Both the position numbers and the translations under genes were made by a program. This document shows positions 31,730 through 37,870 of a DNA stretch of 37,870 nucleotides, piece by piece; the first letter of the stretch is position 1, and each line of letters opens with the position of its first letter. The stretch is taken from NCBI RefSeq assembly GCF_001746855.1, contig NZ_CP017298.1:322787-360656 (forward strand), read 5' to 3'. A model generated the notes under the pieces. That model made no database searches, was not told the DNA's origin, and saw only the letters and a list, made by a program, of their open reading frames with translations. The DNA is from Pauljensenia hongkongensis. GTDB lineage: Bacteria > Actinomycetota > Actinomycetes > Actinomycetales > Actinomycetaceae.

Positions 31730-32761
31730 GTGAACACAGACGATGAGCACGCCATGGACGGCACCAGGCCCAGGGCTGGGCTCACACGCGGCCGCACTGC
31801 ACCGGGAGGAGCGGTCGATGATCCTGCCACCAACGAGCCCGCTGACGCTTCCAGCCTCCAGGACCGCTCCACTGGTGGGCCCGCCAGCAGCGGGTTCTCA
31901 ATCGGCGATCCGGATTCAGACAGGACCTCGCCCGGCGGCGACCAGTCGGTCGGCGATCCTGGCGACGACCCCGATAGCGGCCTACCCGACGGTGGTCCTG
32001 TCGACGACGGGCCCGCCGATGGTGGTGGTGGGGTGTCGCCTGTGGTGCGCGAGTATGTGGAGGGGTTGCGTCGTGAGGCGTTGGCGCGGGATGCGGAGTT
32101 GCGGGCGCGGGGGATCGACCCGTACAAGGGGACTGGCGTGGATGAGGGGCCGCGTCGGCGGTTGAGCGCGCGCGCCCTAGTGGCGCTGATCGTCCTGGTG
32201 GTGGCGGCGGTGTCGGTGGGCGCGTATGTGGTGTTCTTGCGGGGGGAGCCCGATTACGGGATGAGCCATGGCTACCAGGTTCAGTCCGACGGGAGCCTCA
32301 AGCGCCCCAGCACCCCAGTGCACCAGCCCGACGCCCCGGCCGAGCTCCTGCGGTTCACCGACGACGCCAGCGAGATCGCCGCGACGCACTACTTCGAGGT
32401 AGTGGCCTACGCGTGGAACACCGGGGACACCCAGTACTTGAGAGCATTCAGCTCACCAGACTGCCAGTTCTGTAAGAAAACGGCGGAAGAAATTGAGAGG
32501 CTCTACACCGAAGGGGGTTGGGGTTCAGGAGCTGCGTACTCTAACATGACTACGGAAATGCTCGGTAAGTCTGAGGACGCGGCTACGTTCGGCGACCAAA
32601 GCTATGGAGTCAGAGTTCGCTATCACGAACGCACCCCCGACCTTTACCATGATCACTCTTTCCAGCAGAGCAGGGAATCAGACAACAACCTGATAGTAAT
32701 CGTTCATTGGGACGGCCAGCGTTGGCTGATTCGCGACATTGGAAAGGAAGGGGACGAGTAA
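31730..32761 (+). CDS. DUF6318 membrane-anchored protein
   Basis: About 343 residues: an Asp/Gly/Ser-rich cytosolic N-terminus of about 145 residues, one membrane helix (about 148-170, ALVALIVLVVAAVSVGAYVV) and an extracytoplasmic domain. That domain contains TGDTQYLRAFSSPDCQFC and KKTAEEIERLYTEGG, the DUF6318 pattern with two close cysteines. It should be a surface protein of unknown role. GTG 31730 was preferred because AAGG lies about ten bases upstream; an in-frame ATG at 31718 is possible. Its stop is directly followed by the GTG of the secreted-protein gene, so the two are co-translated and may act together. Confidence 0.8.
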   Translation: MNTDDEHAMDGTRPRAGLTRGRTAPGGAVDDPATNEPADASSLQDRSTGGPASSGFSIGDPDSDRTSPGGDQSVGDPGDDPDSGLPDGGPVDDGPADGGGGVSPVVREYVEGLRREALARDAELRARGIDPYKGTGVDEGPRRRLSARALVALIVLVVAAVSVGAYVVFLRGEPDYGMSHGYQVQSDGSLKRPSTPVHQPDAPAELLRFTDDASEIAATHYFEVVAYAWNTGDTQYLRAFSSPDCQFCKKTAEEIERLYTEGGWGSGAAYSNMTTEMLGKSEDAATFGDQSYGVRVRYHERTPDLYHDHSFQQSRESDNNLIVIVHWDGQRWLIRDIGKEGDE

Positions 32762-33784
32762 GTGCTGAAACCAATCCCCCTCCGCAACCGAGCCCGCATG
32801 GCCTTCGCTTTGGCCTACGTCTTCGTGATCGCCAATTCCACCTCCGCCTCCGCCGACACCCCGGAATCGAATACCGACTTCAGCGTTGGAGCGGACGAGA
32901 ACAGTATCGTCATATCCGGGAATCAATTCTCCCAACAGACCACCCCATCCACAGAATCCGGCCCGTCGTCGTCGGTTGTGGGTGGTTCCGGCGGGGGTTC
33001 TGGCAGTGGTTCTGCTGCTGGTGGGGGTGTTCCGGCGGTTCCGGCGGCGTCCGGTGGGTCTGGCGCGTCTGGGGGTGGTTCTTCTGGGGGTGGGCGTGCG
33101 GCGGGGGGTCCGTTGGAGATGGTGTGCACGGGTGAGCGTGAGGGGATCCCGGGGTCTGCGGCGCGGCCGGGGGATGCGGGCGCGGCGTCGGCCCACTGCC
33201 AGTACGTTGCTGGCGCCGCCCCCACCACACCCGAGACTGCGGACGAGGAGCCCGCCGACGACGGCAGCGGGGGTGAGGGGGAGGCGCCGCCCAGTACGGA
33301 GGCGATCGTGCGCACCGCGCTGGCGCGGGTGGCGGTGTCGGGGGCGGGCCTGTCGTGGCAGCCGCGCGAGAAGTCGTACACGAACGCAGGGGTGCCCACC
33401 ATCGTCTACGCCGCCACCCCTTCTCAGACCCACACCACGGCCCTGTTCGGGCGCGAAGTGTCGATCACCCTGACCGCGTCGCAGTACTCGTACGACTTCG
33501 GGGACGGCACCGCGCCCCTGGTGACCTCCCGGGCGGGGGAGCCGTGGAGGAGGGGCAACAAGGAAGCACGCCTGACCCACCATTACGAACAGGTCACCCG
33601 CGGGGGCGAGAGGCGGACCATCACGCTGACGACCACATGGGACGCCACCACCACCAACCCCTTCACCGGCCAGACACTCACCCTCCCATCCATCATCACC
33701 ACCACCGAGCAGTCCACCCCCTTCCCCGTGTCCCACCTGCGCATCGACCTGACCGACACCGCCGACGAACAAGACGGCCACTAA
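32762..33784 (+). CDS. Secreted PKD-like surface protein
   Basis: 340 residues. A signal peptide (about 1-31, ending TSASA) is followed by a Gly/Ser/Ala-rich linker. Next comes a compact motif, MVCTGEREGIPGSAARPGD ending ASAHCQYV (about 120-149), with two cysteines likely bridged. A C-terminal domain follows with YSYDFGDGTAPLVT and HHYEQ, the core of a PKD/Ig-like fold. There is no sortase signal, so it may be released or held by the DUF6318 partner encoded immediately upstream. GTG start with AAGGAAGGGG upstream. A shortened relative with the same motif is encoded at 34462. Confidence 0.8.
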   Translation: MLKPIPLRNRARMAFALAYVFVIANSTSASADTPESNTDFSVGADENSIVISGNQFSQQTTPSTESGPSSSVVGGSGGGSGSGSAAGGGVPAVPAASGGSGASGGGSSGGGRAAGGPLEMVCTGEREGIPGSAARPGDAGAASAHCQYVAGAAPTTPETADEEPADDGSGGEGEAPPSTEAIVRTALARVAVSGAGLSWQPREKSYTNAGVPTIVYAATPSQTHTTALFGREVSITLTASQYSYDFGDGTAPLVTSRAGEPWRRGNKEARLTHHYEQVTRGGERRTITLTTTWDATTTNPFTGQTLTLPSIITTTEQSTPFPVSHLRIDLTDTADEQDGH

Positions 33785-33964
33785 CCCCACAACCCACCCG
33801 AGCACTGCACGGCGGCCCCACCCACCAGACAGACGAGGACAGGAGGAGGACCCGGCCCACCGGGCCCAGCAGGCCCCGCGAACCACGCGAAGAGAGGAGG
33901 GGACCCGGCCCGCAACCCCAACCCGCGAGCCCGCCCCCAGGGCGGTCCCATTCCCCCGACCCGT

Positions 33965-34016
33965 GTGTTCCCGGACCCGGGGGGTATAGACAACGTCTAT
34001 GGCCCCGCCGGGCGAA
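33965..34016. repeat. AAC-centred dyad, copy b
   Basis: ATAGACAACGTCTAT (33986-34000) is the core, with arms ATAGAC/GTCTAT. Outer imperfect arms run from GTGTTCCCGG to CCGGGCGAA, making a dyad of about 50 bases. It lies in the 677-base gene-free stretch after the PKD-like gene. Confidence 0.7.
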
Positions 34017-34106
34017 TGCACAGCCCGAACCCCAGCGGCCGCGGACCCAGCCGCCGGGCGGCGGGCGCGGCCCGACGACTGCGGAGCTTCCGCCCACTGG
34101 GCCCGA

Positions 34107-34160
34107 GTGTTCCCGGGCCCGGGGGTATAGACAACGTCTATGGCCCCACCGGGCGAACAC
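34107..34160. repeat. AAC-centred dyad, copy c
   Basis: This has the same core as copy b (ATAGACAACGTCTAT at 34127-34141) and the same flanks, GTGTTCCCGG on the left and CCGGGCGAACAC on the right. Copies b and c lie 141 bases apart in the same orientation. They could be terminators, a REP-like element or a protein-binding site. Confidence 0.7.
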
Positions 34161-34320
34161 ACCACCCGACGACCGCCGGGCTGGACACGAAGAGGAGGGA
34201 ACCCGGCTCAAAACTCTTACCCAGCCGCCGCGAGCCCGCCCACCGAGCGCCACGGCATCACTCACCTTCCACAGGACCAAGCACGATCCAGCGCCCCACA
34301 CTCATACTCACCGATAATCA

Positions 34321-34394
34321 CAATGGTTATACACAGACCATAATAAGGGTCTTGCGTTAGCAGGATGTTAGGCGTTAGCATCGAAAGCAAGTGA
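34321..34394 (+). promoter_or_regulatory. Conserved upstream region of the reduced paralogue
   Basis: Counterpart of 31608-31681, with TTATACACAGACCAT, GGTCT (34348-34352), 20 bases, CGTTAG (34373-34378) and the same CATCGAAAGCAAGTGA end. No DUF6318 gene follows; only ATG and four codons (34411-) remain before a stop, so that gene seems to have been lost. Confidence 0.5.
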
Positions 34395-34461
34395 GGCGAA
34401 CATTCATCGTCATGGTCGACGCTGACTGATCCGCCACACTGAATTGGAAGGAGAAGAGTCC

Positions 34462-34782
34462 GTGCTGAAACCTATGAGCCTCCCCCACTACGTTCCCGCA
34501 GTCCTCGCGTTCGCGTGCGCCTTCGTGCTCGCCGACGTCTCCCTGGCCTCCGCTGTTACGAGCGCGCCCACCGCTCCCGCCGCTCTTGCTGCCCCCAGTG
34601 CGCCCACGGGCGATTCCGCTCAGAGCACTCCCCCGGGCCGCTCCCCCATGACGATGGTGTGCACGAGCGAACGCGAGGGCATCCCCGGCTCCGCGGCCCG
34701 CCCCGGCGACCCCAGCGTCGCCTCCGCCCACTGCCAGTACGTCCCCGCGCCAACGCCCACAGGCGGCTCCGCCGGGCAGTGA
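34462..34782 (+). CDS. Short secreted paralogue of the PKD-like protein
   Basis: 106 residues: a signal peptide (MLKPMSLPHYVPAVL... to about residue 31), a short Ala/Pro-rich linker, the motif MVCTSEREGIPGSAARPGD ending ASAHCQYV, and a Pro/Thr tail. It begins MLKP like the protein at 32762 but lacks the PKD-like domain. GGAAGGAG lies eight bases before the GTG at 34462. Differences from the longer paralogue in the motif are largely silent third-base changes, so the motif is under selection and this is probably a working gene rather than a remnant. Confidence 0.7.
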   Translation: MLKPMSLPHYVPAVLAFACAFVLADVSLASAVTSAPTAPAALAAPSAPTGDSAQSTPPGRSPMTMVCTSEREGIPGSAARPGDPSVASAHCQYVPAPTPTGGSAGQ

Positions 34783-35219
34783 CCCGCGCCCACTCCCTTC
34801 CAACCAGGAAGCCCGGCTCTTCGCACTCCATGATGTAGGTGACGCGCAAGTTCACCGGCTCGAGGCGACCTGGGGTCAGTTGTGGGTTTGGTTACGGAAT
34901 TGAGGGGGCAGCGCCCCCCCTTGAGAACTCCGCACCCCTCCTGCGGCTCGGGCAGAACCGCCTATGGGTGTGGTGGGCGGCGGTCAAGGAACCACAGCGC
35001 CCGTCTTGTTACGGCACGGTCTGGCAGGCGCGCGGATCCGCCTGCGAGCGCCTCGGCGGCACTCTCCCAGCGCTCGGGCGCACTGATGGGCGGAGAAGCT
35101 GGCACTCGTACCGCACAGCGCCGCGCGCGGCGGGACGCCCACCAGCGGTAATAGCATCAACCGGCGTGCTATGCGCACAAGTGGGCACTCAGACATCTGC
35201 GCCCAGAAGGAGACAATGA
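34783..35219. other. Gene-free region before the ABC exporter
   Basis: No coding sequence with recognisable content was found. The only clear element is AAGGAG at 35207-35212, seven bases before the permease ATG. The promoter of the exporter operon must lie here but was not identified with confidence. Confidence 0.5.
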
Positions 35220-36320
35220 ATGAAAATAGCCTGGAACGAAATCACATACCAACCAAAGAAGTTCGTTCTCATTGAGATACTGATCGCTTTGCTCATGTTC
35301 ATGGTCGTCTTCCTATCCGGCCTGACGAACGGGCTGGGACGCTCCGTTTCCGCTCAAATCGATAACTTCGGCCCCCTCAACTACATCCTCTCAAAGGACT
35401 CCGACAAGAATATCCCGTTCTCCAGCATCACACCCGAAGACACCGAAGAAATTGAGAAAATCGACGGCATCGCGTACAGTGGTCTGTTCATCCAGCGAGC
35501 GACAATCGCTCAGACGGAAGGCTCAAGCACTCTCGATATCACCTACTTCGCCATCGAGAACAACGGTCAAGAGATACTCACTCCGAAAACAAGTGGAACA
35601 GGCGCCAGAATTTCGGATCTGAAGGAGAACGAGGTCATTCTCGATAGCTCATTCCAAGACGAAGGGATTCAACTCGGCGACGAGGTGATCGACAAGGCGT
35701 CCAAGCAGAAACTCACCGTGATCGCCTTCGCGCAGGACGCCAAATACGGGTACAGCGAGATCGGCTTCGTCAACTCGGAAACCTACACGGGCATGAGGCG
35801 AAAGGCAGATCCGAACTTCCAGTGGCGAGCCCAAACGCTCGTGACCCCGGACTCCGTGACGTCCAGCGATCTCACTGGAGACCTCGTCGTGGCCGACCGG
35901 GAGCAGATCATCGACAACATCCCCGGTTACAAGGCCCAGAACCTCACCCTGCGGATGATCACCTGGGTCCTTCTGATCGCCTCCTCCGCCATCCTCGGAG
36001 TGTTCTTCTACATCCTCACCCTCCAGAAGCTCAAGCAGTTCGGAGTGCTGAAGGCAATCGGAATGCCCATGAGCAGAATCACCTACATTCAATTGTCCCA
36101 GCTCACCATCGTCTCCCTCATCGGAGTCGCGATCGGCCTCGGCCTGGCCGCCCTCGTCAACCCACTGCTGCCGCCGACTGTTCCCGCATTCATCACCCCT
36201 CAGGACAACATCGCCATCTCAGCGAGCTTCATTCTGACGTCTCTCCTGTGCGGCGCCCTTTCCCTGCTCAAGATCAAGAAAGTCGATCCCATCGAGGTCA
36301 TCGGTGGAAACGGAGAATAA
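35220..36320 (+). CDS. FtsX-type ABC transporter permease, HrtB-like
   Basis: 366 residues with one N-terminal membrane helix (about 16-36), a large extracytoplasmic domain (about 40-240) and three C-terminal helices (about 245-268, 285-312, 327-350), the MacB/FtsX topology. The opening MKIAWNEITYQPKKFVLIEI then FLSGLTNGLGRS resembles HrtB haem-efflux permeases. Export of haem or another hydrophobic toxic compound is likely, but the substrate is not proven. The start follows AAGGAG by seven bases; an ATG at 35216 is out of frame. The ATPase gene follows after one base. Confidence 0.78.
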   Translation: MKIAWNEITYQPKKFVLIEILIALLMFMVVFLSGLTNGLGRSVSAQIDNFGPLNYILSKDSDKNIPFSSITPEDTEEIEKIDGIAYSGLFIQRATIAQTEGSSTLDITYFAIENNGQEILTPKTSGTGARISDLKENEVILDSSFQDEGIQLGDEVIDKASKQKLTVIAFAQDAKYGYSEIGFVNSETYTGMRRKADPNFQWRAQTLVTPDSVTSSDLTGDLVVADREQIIDNIPGYKAQNLTLRMITWVLLIASSAILGVFFYILTLQKLKQFGVLKAIGMPMSRITYIQLSQLTIVSLIGVAIGLGLAALVNPLLPPTVPAFITPQDNIAISASFILTSLLCGALSLLKIKKVDPIEVIGGNGE

Positions 36321-36321
36321 G

Positions 36322-37005
36322 ATGGCAGTCATCGAGCTGGAGAACATCCAGAAGTCGTATGCCGACGGCAATCAAATGCATCATGTCCTGAGCCACCTCG
36401 ACCTGAGCGTCGACAGCAAAGAGTTCGTCGCTATTCTGGGCCCTTCCGGATCCGGGAAGTCGACCCTTTTGGCCGTCGCAGGTCTGCTGTTGTCGGCCGA
36501 CGCAGGACGCATCCGAATCGGCGGCCAAGACCTCACCGACCTCAGCCAGAAGCAGTGGACGAGGAAGCGCCTGGAACTCCTCGGCTTCATCTTTCAAGAC
36601 CACCAGCTGCTGTCCTATATGAGGATCGGAGAACAGCTGGAACTGGTGTCCAGACTCAAGGGAGAGCAGGACAGGAAGAAAAGGCGGGAGGAAGTCCAGT
36701 CCCTGCTGGTTGATCTGGGTATTGAGGCCTGCTATCACCAGTACCCTAATCAGATGTCCGGAGGACAGAAGCAGCGGACCGCTATCGCACGCGCTTTTAT
36801 TGGGAATCCTCAGCTGATTCTGGCGGACGAGCCAACGGCGAGCCTCGACCCCGACAAGGGCCAGGAGATCGCTGAGCTGATCTGCAACGAAGTCAAGTCG
36901 AAGAACAAGAGCGCCGTCATGGTCACGCACGACCGCTCGATCCTCAGTTATGTCGACACCGTCTACGAACTCAAGCACGGCCAGCTGCTGGAAGCAGAAG
37001 GATAG
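36322..37005 (+). CDS. ABC transporter ATPase, HrtA-like
   Basis: 227 residues, the usual length for a MacB/HrtA/LolD-type ATPase. Walker A GPSGSGKST (40-48), Q-loop FQDHQLL (91-97), signature MSGGQKQR (145-152), Walker B LILADE (165-170) and the switch His203 (VTHDRS) are all intact. It energises the permease encoded just upstream. The ATG at 36322, with CGGAG upstream, was preferred to a GTG at 36304 inside the permease gene. Confidence 0.88.
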   Translation: MAVIELENIQKSYADGNQMHHVLSHLDLSVDSKEFVAILGPSGSGKSTLLAVAGLLLSADAGRIRIGGQDLTDLSQKQWTRKRLELLGFIFQDHQLLSYMRIGEQLELVSRLKGEQDRKKRREEVQSLLVDLGIEACYHQYPNQMSGGQKQRTAIARAFIGNPQLILADEPTASLDPDKGQEIAELICNEVKSKNKSAVMVTHDRSILSYVDTVYELKHGQLLEAEG

Positions 37006-37175
37006 AGGCCGGTGGTAGGCGGCGCCAACACTCGCGCCGTATGCTTGGACAGCGCCGCGAGCAGTGTGTCAGCATTCGGGCCAGAATCCGCATCGGTGAT
37101 AGTCGGGTAGCGGGCACCGCCTCACGCCACCCGTCCCATCGTCGCCAATACTGCGCGCATAGAGACGCTGGTGCG

Positions 37176-37870
37176 CTACTGCCCCAGCCGCTGCGACACC
37201 ACAGTGGTCACGCCGTCGCGCATGGTGACGCCGTAAAGGGCGTCCGCGATCTCCATCGTGCGCTTCTGGTGGGTGACGACGATCAGCTGGGAGGCCTGCT
37301 GCAGCTCCTTGAAAATGGTGAGCAGGCGCGACAGGTTCACGTCGTCCAGGGCCGCCTCGACCTCGTCCATCACGTAGAACGGCGAGGGCCTGGCCTTGAA
37401 GATCGCCACCAGGAACGCGATGGCCGCCAACGACCGCTCCCCGCCCGACAGCAACGACAAGCGCTTCACCTTCTTGCCCGCCGGCCTCGCCTCGATCTCA
37501 ATGCCCGTGGCCAGCATGTCCTGCGGGTCCGTGAGCACCATGTCGCCCGTGCCCCCCGGGAAGAGCACCGAGAAAGTGTGGGCGAACTGCTCGCGAGTGT
37601 CCGCGAACGCGCTGGTGAACGCCTCCTCCACCCGTCGGTCCACTTCCTCGACGATGCGCAGCAGGTCCGCCTTCGACGACTTCAAGTCCTGCACCTGGTC
37701 CACCAGGAACTTGTGGCGCGCCGCCAGCGCCTCGTGCTCCTCCAGGGCCAGCGGGTTCACGCGGCCCAGCTTCTCCAAATCCCGTTTGGCGCGCCGCAGG
37801 GCCTCCTCCTGCTCGGCGCGGACGAAAGGTCGCCCCGCCGAGGCGCCAGCCGGGCCCTCCGCGCCGCGCC
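37176..37870 (-). CDS. smc: Chromosome segregation protein SMC, C-terminal part (runs off the window)
   Basis: About 230 C-terminal residues of [23 protein letters not shown] is the end of the coiled coil. It is followed by the head with the ABC signature [17 protein letters not shown], Walker [14 protein letters not shown] and the late [16 protein letters not shown]. The frame stays open to the window edge, so the N-terminal head, hinge and most of the coiled coil lie beyond 37870. SMC binds ATP and DNA and organises the chromosome with ScpA/ScpB. The 170-base space to the convergent exporter gene shows no clear terminator. Confidence 0.93.
   Translation of the reverse strand, partial: RGAEGPAGASAGRPFVRAEQEEALRRAKRDLEKLGRVNPLALEEHEALAARHKFLVDQVQDLKSSKADLLRIVEEVDRRVEEAFTSAFADTREQFAHTFSVLFPGGTGDMVLTDPQDMLATGIEIEARPAGKKVKRLSLLSGGERSLAAIAFLVAIFKARPSPFYVMDEVEAALDDVNLSRLLTIFKELQQASQLIVVTHQKRTMEIADALYGVTMRDGVTTVVSQRLGQ

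Noticed and set aside
32678-34165. Minus-strand 495-codon frame opposite the PKD-like gene
   Set aside because: Low-complexity Arg/Gly/Pro sequence across a gene with signal peptide and PKD core on the plus strand, plus intergenic dyads.
34411-34428. A five-codon frame (ATG to TGA) as a real gene before the short secreted protein
   Set aside because: Too short and without a ribosome-binding site; more likely the trace of a lost upstream gene.

Overview
The DNA is GC-rich, with long antisense open frames and GTG starts. It carries DUF6318-type membrane proteins, a DUF7455 zinc-binding protein beside an actinobacterial-type parE, and an SMC end. This points to an Actinomyces/Schaalia-like oral actinobacterium; the genus is inferred from protein families, not from rRNA.

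Left part (1-9860), mostly housekeeping. It holds a minus-strand sugar operon (MFS porter, then PfkB kinase) behind a LacI-type operator, two double-GNAT acetyltransferases, parE, a small zinc-binding protein, a DUF6318-like membrane protein, and several repeat-rich gene-free stretches.

Centre (about 9860-31262), a type III-D CRISPR-Cas locus with unusual parts. In order: an unknown gene, cas6, a 4-TM membrane protein, then five genes chained by ATGA overlaps. These five are an HD-less Cas10 with an intact GGDD, a Cas7-Csx10 fusion, a triple-Cas7 fusion, a Csx19-like protein and a TIGR03986-like RAMP. Convergent to them are cas2 and a cas1 whose N-terminal half looks like a reverse transcriptase that has lost every catalytic aspartate. 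A 285-bp leader with long dyads precedes a 29-repeat array with an AUUAAGAC 5' handle. Beyond the array come a second membrane protein, whose cytosolic domain resembles that of the first, and a second TIGR03986-like RAMP. A working model: Cas6 processes crRNAs, the fused RAMPs and Cas10 form the interference complex, Cas10 makes cyclic oligoadenylate, and the two membrane proteins are candidate signal-activated effectors. That last step is inference.

Right part (31263-37870). It has a DUF6318 membrane protein plus a secreted PKD-like protein, and a reduced paralogous copy of that unit with a matching upstream region. Next come an HrtAB-like ABC exporter and, at the edge, the C-terminal end of smc on the minus strand. 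Imperfect dyads with an AAC centre recur between these genes. No tRNA, rRNA, transposase or phage gene was seen.
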